A stretch of DNA of 64,000 nucleotides from Cephalotus follicularis. Its lineage: Eukaryota > Streptophyta > Magnoliopsida > Oxalidales > Cephalotaceae. A program made the position numbers and the translations under genes. This document shows positions 30,716 to 41,689 of the stretch, piece after piece. The stretch covers positions 145,856-209,855 of the forward strand of contig BDDD01001654.1 of NCBI GenBank assembly GCA_001972305.1. Direction: 5' to 3'. The notes below the pieces were generated by a model. That model saw only the letters and a program-made list of their open reading frames with translations. It ran no database searches and had not been told where the DNA came from. The stretch's first letter is position 1. Each line of letters starts with the position of its first letter.

Positions 30716-33061
30716 ATGTCAACTGGTTCAGAGACCTCATTCTTTGTGGCTTCAGAGGGCATTTCTCCTATTTCTAAATCTGTGGTGGGTTCTTCTGGTA
30801 TTTTGCAAAGTGGTCTTTAGGATATTATTGGGTCTACATACAACCTTGCCTGAATTGGATGGTACTAATTATTCAACCTGGTCCATGGCAAAATCTACTT
30901 TCATTGAGGCTAGTAATCATTCTTAGTGGCTTGATTCTGCTCCTCCAACTGATGCTACTACTTTGCGGGCTTGGAAAGTTACCGATGCCGAGTTGAGAAC
31001 TCTTTTATGGGGATGTATGGCTGATTCTATAAAGCATTTATTTGTTACATGTCCAACGGCTCAAGCTATTTGGGCCAAGTGTGCTCTTCTATATTCAGGT
31101 CAGAACAATATGAGCAGCGTTTGTGATGCTTGGCTATCTCTGTTTGGCATGAGCCAAAGTGGTTCTAGCATTGTTGATTATTATGTCCGATTTGCTTCCT
31201 CGGTTCAACGCCTTCGGTCATATTTTTCTCCTACAGCCATTGTTGTTGGCATGGAGAAATGTGAGGCCGATATGCTATCATTGTTCCTTCGTGACCTTGA
31301 TTCAGAGCATCATGCTCTTCAACTACAGGTACCTTACCTACCATTGAAGAGGTATATTCTCGGGTGAGTCTCTATGCCCCGCAGAATCCATCTCCTTCGT
31401 TCTCAGAGAGAAGTACTATGGTGGTCGACATGATCGGGGTCGGGGCTGTGGTTGTGGTGGATCTCGAGGTAGTGTTGGGGGCTCTCGTGGGGCCAAAAAT
31501 GGCCGTTTTTGTTCTCACTGCCAGCGTAATGGTCATACAATGGACTATTGTTATGATCTTCATCCAGAGTTGAGCAGTTTGCAGGCATCTGTTGATACTC
31601 CTAGTGACTCTTCTTCAACTCCAAATCCTCCTTCTAGACAGAGTACGGTGACTTTGACCTATGAAGAGTATGATGAGCTAGTTCAGTCTCGACTCTCTAG
31701 TGGATCTTCTGCTCCTACAGCTACCATGGCACAATGTAGTCAACCTTCCTGCTTTCTATCTAGTTCTCCTAGTCCTTGGGTCATTGATTCAGGGTGTACT
31801 GATCATATGATTGGTGATAAGCGACTCCTTTCCCCCATCTCTCCTGGTCCTTCTACTTCTGTCATGTTAGCTGATGGTTCTAAGACCAAGGTTGCTGGTA
31901 CAAGTTCCGTATCATTAAGTCCTTCACTGACCTTAACTTTTGTTTATTATATTCCAAATTTTCCTTACAGTTTGTTATCTATTAGTCGTCTTACCCTTGA
32001 CCTTGATTGTCTTGCTTTGTTTTATTCCACTTATTGTGTTTTTCAGGATCGGAGAACTGGACGTCGGATCGGTGGTGGGCGTGTGTCCGGTGGACTTTAT
32101 TTGTTGGATCAAGACATTGTTGATGCTGCAAATGCTGCTCTTGCCACTAGTGTTTAAAAACCTGAAGATGCTTACAAGCTTCATTGCCGCCTTGGTCATC
32201 CATCAGTAGACATTCTTCGTCAGTTTCGTTTTGTTTCTGCATCGAGTCTCCAATTTAATTGTGACACGTGTCAATTAAGCAAGCACCATAGTTTATCTTT
32301 TTCTCCTCGTGTTTTAAGTCCAATTTCTCAACCATTTGAGTTAGTTCACTCCGATATTTGGGGTCCTAGTCATGAGTCATCTTTTGGTTTTCGGTATTTT
32401 GTATGTTTTATTGACGACTACAGTCGTGCAACTTGGTTATATTTAATAAAAGATCGAACTGAGGTATTTTCTTCATTTTGCACATTTTATCATGAGGTTC
32501 GTACTGAATTTGGTGTTACTATAAAATGCTTACGTATAGATAATGCTCGAGAATATTTTTTTGCTTCTCAATTCAACCCTTCTCTTAAATCTCATGGTAT
32601 TTTTCACCAGAGTTCTTGTGCTCACACCCCCCAACAAAATGGGGTTGCTGAACGCAAGAATCGTCATTTACTAGATGTTGCCCGTTGTTTACTTCTCCAT
32701 ACAAATATGCCTAAATTTTTCTGGAGCTATGCCCTTCTTACAACCTGCTATCTCATCAACCGCCTTCCGTCTTCTGTCTTGAAAAGAGTTATTCCTTATA
32801 CTCTTCTTCATCCAGATTCTGTTCGTCCACGGGTCTTTGGCTGTATATGCTTTGTTCATTCCTTGGCTCCTAAGGCGAACAAATTGTCTCCCCGTGCAGA
32901 AAAGTGTGTTTTTGTTGGCTACTCCCACACTCAAAAAGGGTATGTATGCTAATCTCCTAGTCAACGTCAGGTGTCTGCATCTGCTGATGTGACGTTCTTT
33001 GAAGATCAAGCCTATTATGTTGAGGCTCCCTCTATCTTAATCTCATCGACAATAGAGCTTC
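30716..33061 (+). pseudogene. Copia F gag, protease and integrase
   Basis: Gag begins at ATG 30716 (MSTGSETSFFVASEGIS) and shows LDGTNYSTWSMAKSTFIEA, ILWAKC-type helices and SIVDYYVRF. A frameshift near 31330 puts the CCHC knuckle (CSHCQRNGHTMDYCYDLH, ~31516) in another frame. Protease is WVIDSGCTDHM (~31775). RLGHPS is at ~32190. Integrase shows HSDIWGP (~32346), RIDNAREY (~32532, usually RSDN) and GVAERKNRH (~32642). Stops are near 32154 and 32950. The frame reaches STIELPL and is cut at 33062 by the solo LTR. Confidence 0.88.
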
Positions 33062-33209
33062 CTCTATGTAACGCCCGGGGTTTTCGTTAAAGTGTAATGT
33101 TGCATTTCTAATGCAATTTTACACGTTGAGTTAATGAGGATTGTGTTTTTCCCCTTTGGTGTGTTGGAAGTTGCAAGAAAAAGTGTATTGGTGTGTTTTC
33201 TGTACAGGG

Positions 33210-33345
33210 GGCAACCGACTGCCACAGGGAGGCAGCCGACTGGACTCCCCTGGTGAAGGCAGCAGCCAGCTGCTGTGAGGAAGCAGCCGGCTGGTTGTGT
33301 GTCGGCAGAGGCAGCCGACTGCCAAGGCAAGGCAGCCGACTGCCA
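33210..33345 (+). repeat. Solo LTR repeat cluster 1 (CAGCCGACTG-like)
   Basis: Six motif copies, three exact, at roughly 20-25 bp spacing, ending about 55 bp before the TATA box. Variants are CAACCGACTG, CAGCCAGCTG and CAGCCGGCTG. The core GCCGAC equals the DRE/CRT core bound by plant DREB/CBF factors; whether it acts so is untested. Confidence 0.75.
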
Positions 33346-33400
33346 GGGGTCAGACAACACATGTGCTGTCAGCCTTGAGGTGACTAAAGTGGGTTGGTTT

Positions 33401-33410
33401 TATATAAAGG
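33401..33410 (+). promoter_or_regulatory. TATA box of the solo LTR
   Basis: TATATAAAGG follows cluster 1 and is followed by a pyrimidine-rich start region (CTCTTCTCTCCCTC, ~33452). This is the expected core promoter of the LTR. It points rightwards, antisense to the host gene. Confidence 0.55.
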
Positions 33411-33877
33411 CTGACAGTGTGGGGGGCCGGGTTTTTCCCTTAAAAACTCAGCTCTTCTCTCCCTCAATCTTCATCTCCTTCAAAGTGTGTAAAGAGAGTG
33501 TTGTGAAGGTGAAGAGAGAGTGAGAAAGTGTGTGTGTGCTGTGTGAAACAAAGAGTTGTGTTGAAACCGGGAGCTTGGAGGCTTGGACGGTGGCGAGATC
33601 GGACCAGTGAGGCTGCTGGACGAGCTTGGGAGTGCAAGGACCTCGGATCCGGGACTTAAAGAGGTGGATTGCAACTCCTAACTTGGAGTTCTAAGGTAAG
33701 GGAAAGCTGTAATTGTGATTTAAAGTCATTTATAATGATGTTCATGAGTGAAATGCATATGTTATACTGTGATAAAGCATGAATGTGTGTTGTGGTGATA
33801 GTGCTTTGTGGTTTGATTGGTTTAAAGTGGGTTGAACATGTGTATTTTCTGCTGTTTTTGGGCACTGCCCGCAGGGG

Positions 33878-34360
33878 CAGTCGACTGTCCAGGGAGGACA
33901 GCCGACTGTCCGAGGCTAGCAGTCGACCATTCGGTGAGGAACAGCCGACTACCCATGGAGAACAGCCGACTGTGCATTGGAGCCAGTCGACTGTTCGTGC
34001 CTGGTGCTGCAGGTTGCTTCCTGCTGTTTGAGTAGCCGACTGCCAGAGGAAGGCAGCCGACTGTGGGTGGTACAGCCGATTGTTTTGGGTAACAGCCGAC
34101 TGTGGGTGGTACAGCCGATTGTTTTGGGTAACAGCCGACTGTCCACGTGTCACTCTACCCGGGCTTGCTGAGGTGGCATGCTGGGACAAGTGGCGGCAAA
34201 GGAATGTGTATCGTATATGGACCAGCCGACTGCTGAGTGAGGGACCAGCCGACTGCCAAGGAGGGCAGCCGACTGTTGGTTAAGGGCAGCCGACTGCCAA
34301 GTGGGAGACAGCCGACTGTTGAAGGAGAACAGCCGGCTGTCAGTGAGAGACAGCCGACTG
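33878..34360 (+). repeat. Solo LTR repeat cluster 2 (CAGCCGACTG-like)
   Basis: About nineteen copies, eleven of them exact CAGCCGACTG. A 39-bp sub-unit containing two motif copies is repeated head to tail at 34053-34091 and 34092-34130. Spacing is irregular (about 18-40 bp elsewhere). It lies downstream of the TATA box, so it would be in the transcribed leader. Small ORFs here on both strands are by-products of the repeat. Confidence 0.8.
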
Positions 34361-35100
34361 TCTGGTGCTGTTTTGCATTGTGAGCATATGTTTGCATGGT
34401 GTGCTGTGATAGTCTGCATCGTGAAAAGGTTTTGTTGATTGTGAAGGGTTATAAACTGAATTGTGCAATGTTTTCATCGTTTTTGGAAGTGCACGTGTGT
34501 GAATTTTATAAATCATTACTTTATGCGAAATGTACATTTGAGAAATATATATATTCTCGAAAGATTGTGAAAATGGCTTCCAAAACCTTGTGAAAATGTG
34601 TTTGGTTAATTGAATGGTTTATTTAAATCATTTGTTGTATGGAAAAGTATGTTTTCCAAAAGGTTGCGAAAGTGGCTTTCAAGGGATTGAGAAACTGTTA
34701 TACGAAATACGTATTTTCGAAGTATTTGAATGTAGTTCAAATGACCGGGTTTTACGGAAAGCGTGTGATTCTAAGTACCTTGATACTTGAGTTTTCTGGA
34801 AAAGGATTGTTATATATATTTTGACAAATATATATGTTGCAAGTATTTATATCTATAAATTACTTGAAATGAATTGAAGGAAAATGTATTGTTGCAAGTA
34901 TTTTATGAAGCATAATTTACTTGAGAAATGGAGTGTTATATATATATTTTTGACAGATATATATATGTTGTAAGTATTTATACTTTTAAACGTTTTGGAA
35001 ACGAAATGCAATGTTTTGAACGAGATGTTTTGATCAAGTATTTATTTTATAAATTACTTGAGTGGTATTGTGTGTGCTGTGATTGCACTGTTATTGTGAC

Positions 35101-35350
35101 TGTGACTAGTGTTGGTACTTAGCCGCTGTGCTAGTATCGTTTATTGTGTCCTGATTGTTGTTACTTAGCCGTCGTGCTAGTAACGTGGATGTTATTGTAT
35201 TGATTGTGATTGAGTGTTGCCGCTAGAGGGGTAATGTTGGTGCTTAGCCGCCGTGCTAGTATCGTGAGTGTTGCCGTTAGCGGGGAAGTGTTGGTACTTG
35301 CCGCCGTGCTTGTATCGTAGTGTGTTCTGAGAGTTGTCGCTCGCCGCCAT
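35101..35350 (+). repeat. Solo LTR repeat cluster 3 (CTTAGCCGCCGTGCTAG-like)
   Basis: Four to five degenerate copies of GTTGGTACTTAGCCGCCGTGCTAGTATCGT-like sequence (written here in part: CTTAGCCGCCGTGCTAG) occur in tandem at ~60-bp steps. A similar block is known to me from long Tekay LTRs, which supports the classification. Confidence 0.65.
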
Positions 35351-36045
35351 ACCAGCGACGGGAACAATTGTTTGATTGGGTGTATTGATTGTCTGCTATG
35401 ACATGCCTGATTGAGTAGAGTGTTGTCCTATGGGACGTGACTGATCGTTATTGTGAAGTGATGGGTCCTTAGAGACCTGAGAAATAGTTGGCTACTTGTG
35501 CTTTTGTGATATTGTGAACCGTGAAGTGTGATTATGTGTTCTAGTGACATCGTGGACTGTGACCTTGTGGTTGTGGTTGTGTGATTATGTACTGCATCAT
35601 TGTGCATTCATGTCATGACATGTTTTATCCTTGACTCTGGATCGCTTTTATGGCTTTGCCGAGTGAGGACAAAGGCTAACCCCCTACAACTTCAGTGTGT
35701 TTCAGGTTGATGCAGCCGTTGGTTACCGTTGGGCTCCGAGGAGCAAAGTGAAGTTTATGTTGTTTACTTTTGAGAAATGTTAATGGATCATTGTAATAAA
35801 TGAATGGTTGTAATAATGAATCTTGTTCACGCTCCGTTGAGGGCAGTTAACTGTGATGATGTTTATTGTTGTAGCATGTAGTATGGGATGCATGTTACGT
35901 TATAATTCGGCTTATATTTAAATGCTTCCGCAAGTTGTTAATGGATATGGAAAGTTTTAAATTTATGGTAAATTGCATACGCCGGATTTATATGTTGATT
36001 GCCACCACTATATTTGTAGTTTGTAAAATGGGGTGTGACACTCTA

Positions 36046-36553
36046 CTTCCTCACACTACTCTTCCGCAGGTGCCTACTCAGCAGGTGTCCCTACAGCAGG
36101 AGCCCCCTCTACAGGTGCATCCTTTGCAAGTGTATTCTCGAGGTACCCAGCAGATTAAGTGGTACACTGATCTTCCGCAGCAGGACGACCCACCACCACC
36201 GGCGACTACCTTTGCTCCAACTCCTTCTGTGTCTAGTGAATCTCTCATTGCTCATCGTACACGATCTCGTACTGGTACTCGATATCCTATCTCCCGTTAT
36301 GTGTCTTATGATAACCTCTCTCCACAAATGACTGCCTTTGTGTCTTCTCTTTCTTCTGTGTCTGTGCCTTGTAGTGTACATGAGGCTTTAACTCATTCGG
36401 GTTGGTCCCGTGCAATAGAGGAGGAGATGGCAGCTTTGCATGCTAAGAAAACTTGGTAGTTAGTTTCCTTGCCTCCTGGGAAGCAATTGGTTGGACGTCG
36501 ATGGTTCTTCATGGTTAAACATCACCCTGATGGTAGTGTTGAACATCTTAAGA
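36046..36553 (+). pseudogene. Copia F spacer and reverse transcriptase N-terminus
   Basis: The frame resumes after the CTCTA duplication with a Gln/Pro-rich spacer, then RYPISRYVSYDNLSPQ, EALTHSGWSRAIEEEMAAL and LVGRRWFFMVKHHPDGSVEH (~36490-36545), the standard start of Copia RT. A stop lies at 36457. It is cut by the LTR of Copia B at 36554. Confidence 0.85.
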
Positions 36554-36717
36554 TGTTGTTATTCATACGTTATTTTTAGTATTTCTTCCGTATTTATTTC
36601 TTTCCTTTCCTGGGTATGTCCAGGTTCTATGTATCTCAATATGTTATGAATATAAATAAAGGGCTTTGAGTCACTATTGACACAAGCCATTCTCACAATT
36701 CTACTTGGTATCAGAGC
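36554..36717 (+). repeat. Copia B 5' LTR and primer-binding site
   Basis: TGTTGTTATTCATACG to ~ACAATTCTA (36703), about 150 bp, followed by TTGGTATCAGAGC at 36705. An A-run (~36757-36774) lies in the leader, as at the same place in Copia A. Confidence 0.85.
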
Positions 36718-37021
36718 TCAGGTTCATTAGATTAAAATTTTCAATTTCAATTTCCAAAAAAAAAAAAAAAAAACCCTAGCCACACACAACCCTGACTGAC
36801 GGCGTGATCTTCCTGACGATCGCACAACCCTAGCCACGCGTAACAACGGCTTGCGCACAACCCTTTGTTGACGGCGCGCGATCCATGTTGAGGCGACGGG
36901 ATGACTGGCGGCGCGATTTTGTTTCTGGTGGAAGGAGACTTACTGATCAGTGACCAAGCACTGGCAGTTGCCATGACATGCTGATTCTTTGATATTTGCT
37001 CTTATTCATCTCCTGTGCATG

Positions 37022-40000
37022 ATGGAACCGAAGGAGGATTTTGGATCTTCTGGCAGTAATGGATCGTCTCAGGTTCGAGAAGTCCCTGCCCTACCTGTTT
37101 GTCCCATAAAATTGGATGGGACTAACTATTTGATCTGGTCTCGATCGGTTTTTTTGGCTGTTGGTGCTCGTGGTTTTTCCGGTTTCCTAACTGGAGCTTC
37201 AAAAAAACCAGCAGAGCAAGGAGATGCTCAAAATAAATGGGTGACGACAAATTATCTTATTATGTCATATCTACTAAATTCTATGGAATCTACTGTTGCC
37301 CGAGGATATCTACTTATGGACTCTGCCACTGATATATGGATTTCAGCTGAGAAGACATTCTCAAAGAAGAAAAACACATCCCAGTGTTATGAAATTCGGG
37401 AAAAATTGGGAGATACAAAGCAAAAGGAGATGTCTGTGTTTCAGTATTATTCAACATTGAAAGGACTCTGGCATGAATTAGATTATTATGGTTCCTTTAA
37501 TGTCATTAATCCAATTGATGCTGCTACTTTCCAAGAATGGCAAGACAATCATCGCTTATTTGATTTCCTGGCAGGTCTAAATGTGGAGTTTGAGCCTATT
37601 AGAGCACAAATACTGAGTACTAAACCTCTTCCATCTCTTGAAGATGTTTTTTCCAGTATTCAGTCAGAAGATACTAGACGGGCGGCCATGGCTCTTCCTG
37701 CTCCTCAGGAAAGATCTGCTCTCTATAGTGATTCTACAGTTACGAATGTTGCTTTCCGAGGTAAGACTTCTGGTGCCCAAGCAAGACCTATGCCTGTATG
37801 TGATTATTGTGGGAAGGAGAAACACACAAGAGATAGGTGCTGAAAGTTGCATGGAAGACCTGGTGATAAGAAAAAATCACAACATTCACTCTTCACTACT
37901 GCTAATTCGGCTATTGTTCCTCCTCCTGCTGGTCAGCCTTCTTCAGCCACTACTCTACTGCTTACTCCGGATCAGATGCAGGTGTTACGGAATTTGTTCA
38001 CCAAGGAACATCTTCCTTCCTCTTCAGATATGTCCACAACTTCTGCCATGTCTATGACAGGTCCTTCTGATAATGTGTCAGGTAATCCTTTTTGTGGTCT
38101 TAGTACTCTTCGTAATTCTTGGATCATCGATTCGGGAGCAACCGATCACATGACTGGTATCTCTAGTAAATTTATGTCCTTTGTTCCTTCTCCGTCTTCA
38201 AATCAAGTTACTACTGCTGATGGTTCATGTTCACCCATTTCAGGTTGTGGAACCATTCAATTTTCCATTCTTTACCTTCAGTCTTGCTTGTTCCTAAACT
38301 CACTAACAATTTACTTTCAATTAGTAGCCTTACCAAACAGTTGAATTGCAAAGTGACTTTTTTCCCTACATATTGCATTTTTCAGGACCTGGTTTCGGGG
38401 CAAACGATTGGTAGGGGGACTGCTACTGGAGGTCTTTACTTGCTTGATGAAACTCCTTCAATCATGGCTAGTCATGCTACTGGTACTTCTACTTCGTCTT
38501 CCTTGGCTGAAATAAAGAAGTGGCATCATCGTTTGGGTCATCCTACCATGTCCGTTCCTTCTCATTTTGGGGGGGATGCTGTTCTATTATCTGCATATCT
38601 TATTAACCATCTTCCATCTCGTGTTTTAAATGGTAAATGCCCTATTGAATTCTTACATGGTCATACCAAATTTATCGTTCCTCCTCGGGTGTTTGGATGC
38701 GTGCTCTATGTTAAAAATCAGCACCAAATTGGTAAGTTTGAACACAGAGGTTTGAAGTGTATTTTTCTTGAGTATTCTGCTACACAGTAAGGCTATAAAT
38801 GTTTTCATCCTCCTACTCGCCGGTTTTTTGTCAGCATGGATGTCGTTTTTAATGAGCATGAGGCTTATTATTCTTCCTCCCTGACACATCTTCAGGGGGA
38901 GTATTTCAGTGAAGATGTATCTTCCTTGCCTTCTGTTTCTGTTTCCTTGCCTCTTGTTCCTTCTCCAAATGTTATCCCTACTAATTCTGTAACAGAGCCT
39001 GAAGGACAACCTATGATTGAGGGGGAGCGACCAATTCCTCCAATTAAACATGTGTATAGTCACAGACCTCCAGTGGACATTGAAGCTCCCCAACCAATTG
39101 ATGACCTGAATCTGAGTCCTCAGTCTTCCCCTGGTGAGTTACCTTCTTTGTCAATTAGTGAGTCTTCGAATGATAGTAATCTACCTATTGCTATTCGTAA
39201 GGGTATAAAGAATTGTACAAAGCACCCTATTGCTAACTTTATTTCATATGATACCTTATCTCCATCATACTGTAGCTTTGTTGTCTCTTTGTCCTCTGTT
39301 TCTATTCCTAACACCTGGCAGGAGGCTGTGACAAAACCGAAATGGCAAGAAGCTATGAAAGAGGAGATGAATGCTCTTGAGAAGAATAAGACTTGGGACC
39401 TAGTCAATCTTCCAATAGGAAAGAAAACAGTAGGATGCAAATGGGTGTTTGTACTCAAACAGAAAGCTGATGGTACAGTAGACAGGTATAAGGCTCGGTT
39501 AGTAACCAAAGGGTTCACTCAAACCCATGGTATTGACTATCAGGAGACATTCTCTCCAGTGGCTAAGATGAATACAGTTAGAGTATTGATTTCATGTGCT
39601 ATAAATAAATGATGGAATCTTCAGCAATTAGATGTGAAAAATGCATTCTTGCACGGGGAGATTGAAGAAGAGGTCTACATGGATGTGCCCCCTGGTTTTT
39701 CTACTCAGCAAACATTTGGTAAGGTGTGTAAATTAAAAAAAGCACTTTATGGTCTAAAACAATCGCCAAGAGCATGGTTTGGCAGATTTCATAGAACAAT
39801 GATGTCATTTGGTTTCAAACAGAGCAATGCGGATCACACATTATTCATAAAGAAGGTGCAAAGAAAGTTAACTATCCTGATTGTATATGTCGATGATATT
39901 GTAATCACAGGAGATGACCAGGAAGAAATTTCAAGACTCAAACAATATTTGGGAACTGAATTTGAAGTTAAAGATCTGGGTAGACTTAAGTATTTTCTTG

Positions 40001-40127
40001 GGATAGAAGTTGCCCACTCAGATAAAGGTATCTCTCTATCTCAAAGAAAGTATATTTTGGATATATTGCAGGAAACTGGAATGTTAGGTTGTAAACCAGC
40101 TGATACTCCATTGGAACCAAATTCTCA
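37022..40127 (+). pseudogene. Copia B gag-protease-RT, integrase core missing
   Basis: Gag starts at ATG 37022 (MEPKEDFGSSGSNGSS), with CCHC at ~37798 followed by a TGA (37841-37843) also seen in Copia A. Protease WIIDSGATDHMTG is at ~38119. HHRLGHP (~38525) jumps straight to MSVPSHFGGDAVLLSAYLIN, so the catalytic D, D, E of integrase is absent. RT shows [20 protein letters not shown] (~39430), [20 protein letters not shown] (39631 on) and YVDDIVITGDDQEE (~39886). A stop lies at 39610. It runs into the F frame at 40128. Confidence 0.9.
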
Positions 40128-41480
40128 TCTTGTTGCCAAAGGCTACACTCAGACATGTGGCATTGACTATGACCAAACCTTTTCTCCAATTTCTTAAATT
40201 CCTTCAGTTCGTTTTCTTATCTCTTTGGTAGCCCATTTACGATGGCACCTTCACCAGTTGGATGTAAAAAATGCCTTCATGGAGATCTTCAGGAAAAGGT
40301 TTATATGGAGTAACCACCAGGGTTTGTTGTTCAGGGGGAGAAGGTTTGCCGTCTATGAAAGGCTCTTTATGGTCTAAAGCAATCTCCTCGTGCTTGGTTT
40401 GGGAGGTTTAGTGATGTTACGGCATTTGGCATACGACATTTGGCATGCGTCGGTGTATTGTGGATCACTCAGTATTTAGTTTGTCTTCCTCTGCTAGGTG
40501 TGTTCTCCTTTTGGTCTATGTTGATGATATTATAGTTATTGGGAGTGATGTTGATGGTATACAGCAACTCAAGCAGTTCTTACAGCAAAAGTTTAACGCT
40601 AAAGACTTGAGTCGTCTTCGTTACTTTCTCGGTATTGAAGTAGCCTATTCGAATGATGGTAGTATTGTTCTTTCCCAAAGGAAGTACACCCTAGACATCT
40701 TGAGTGATGTAGGGCTTCGTGATGCTAAGCTCGTTGACACACCCATGGATCCTCTTGTAAAGCTTGATAATGAGAAAGGTGATCCCCTTCATGAACCAGA
40801 AAAATATCGAAGATTAGTGGTAAATTTGAACTATCTGACTCTTACTCGCCTAGATATTTCTTTTGCTGTAAGTGTGGTAAGTCAGTTCATGAGTGCTCCT
40901 CGTACTCATTGGCAGGCGGTCCTTCAGATTGTTCGATACTTGAAAGGAGTTCCTGGCCAGGGTTAAAGTTCCAAAATCGAGGACATCTTCATATTTCTGG
41001 CTATTCTGATCCAGATTCCTTGGAGATGACTGGTTATTCAAATGCTGATTGGGTTGGATGTCCCATTGATCGACGGTCCACTTCACGCTACTGTGTTTTT
41101 CTGGGAGGTAATATTGTATCATGGAAGAGCAAGAAACGGGCTATAGTTTCTCGCTCTAGTGTTGAGGCTGAGTATCGTGCAATGGAAAATGTGACAGGAG
41201 AATTGCAGTGGATACAAACGTTACTAGCTGAAATTGGATTACCTGTGAGAGGATCATCTACTTTTTTTTTGTGATAATCAATCAGCTATACACAGTGTCA
41301 ACAATCCAGTTTTCCATGAGAGTACAAAGTACATTGAAGTGGATTGTCACTTTGTTCGTGAAAAGATAAGTTGTGGTGATATTCGACTGGTTCACACACG
41401 GTCTCAGGAGCAACTAGCTGACATCTTCAAAAAACCACTCCGGCATGATCGAGTTTTTGATATATATGCCCCAACTTGAG
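40128..41480 (+). pseudogene. Copia F reverse transcriptase remainder and RNase H
   Basis: It starts VAKGYTQTCGIDYDQTFSPI, a second copy of an RT segment already present in B upstream. A frameshift lies near 40280 (DVKNAF then MEIFR). YVDDIIVIGSDVDGIQQL is at ~40520. RNase H shows NADWVGCPIDRRSTSRYC (~41040) and SRSSVEAEYRAM (~41150), frameshifted at ~41270. It ends with IYAPT and the altered purine tract GAGCGGGAG before the LTR. Confidence 0.87.
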
Positions 41481-41486
41481 CGGGAG

Positions 41487-41570
41487 TATTATTTGGTATT
41501 ATATGCAAGTTGGGCCTAAATAGCATGGGCCCACATCGGGGTTTAAACTACGCTTAACCTAGTTCTCAAA

Positions 41571-41639
<69 letters not shown>

Positions 41640-41684
41640 TTATCTCTTAATAAGATTTTAAGAATTCTATTCTCTAAAATAACA
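41487..41684 (+). repeat. Copia F 3' LTR with microsatellite expansion
   Basis: Starts TATTATTTGG (TG mutated to TA), ends AAATAACA, followed by the GTTGT target duplication. At 198 bp it is longer than the 5' copies. The difference is a compound (CT)n(TA)n(TG)n array at ~41573-41638, and about ten bases are lost upstream. Confidence 0.9.
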
Positions 41685-41689
41685 GTTGT

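Larger units (their letters stand above)
33067..36040 (+). repeat. Solo Gypsy LTR, 2,974 bp, in Copia F
   Basis: It starts TGTAACGCCCGGGG and ends GGGGTGTGACA, typical of long chromovirus (Tekay-type) LTRs. A perfect target duplication CTCTA flanks it (33062-33066 and 36041-36045), and the F reading frame continues on the other side. No internal domain, primer site or second LTR is present, so this is a solo LTR left by recombination between the two LTRs of a full element. It is unusually rich in internal repeats. Confidence 0.93.
36554..40127 (+). mobile_element. Copia B, nested in Copia F, 3' end deleted
   Basis: The 5' LTR, primer-binding site, gag, protease and RT are present. About 0.5 kb of integrase is missing at ~38543, and RNase H plus the 3' LTR are gone. 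At ~40127 the B RT joins directly to the F RT. Close relative of Copia A on the other strand. No target duplication can be scored because the right end is lost. Confidence 0.9.
28865..41684 (+). mobile_element. Copia F, nested in Copia E
   Basis: The LTR starts TGTTATTTGG and ends AAATAACA, and the target duplication GTTGT is present at 28860-28864 and 41685-41689. E integrase resumes in register after the 3' copy. F itself carries the solo Gypsy LTR (33067-36040) and Copia B (36554-40127). Outside microsatellites its LTRs look ~95% alike by eye, younger than E, as nesting demands. Confidence 0.93.

Noticed and set aside
33878..34360. Regular short repeats that could suggest a CRISPR array.
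   Set aside because: The repeat is ~10 bp, the spacing is irregular, there are no cas genes, and it lies within a plant LTR with its own target duplication.
33131..34419. Several overlapping 60-177 residue ORFs on both strands in the solo LTR, rich in SRLP/DCPR-like repeats.
   Set aside because: They are translations of the CAGCCGACTG repeat in different frames. They have no domain and lie in an LTR.
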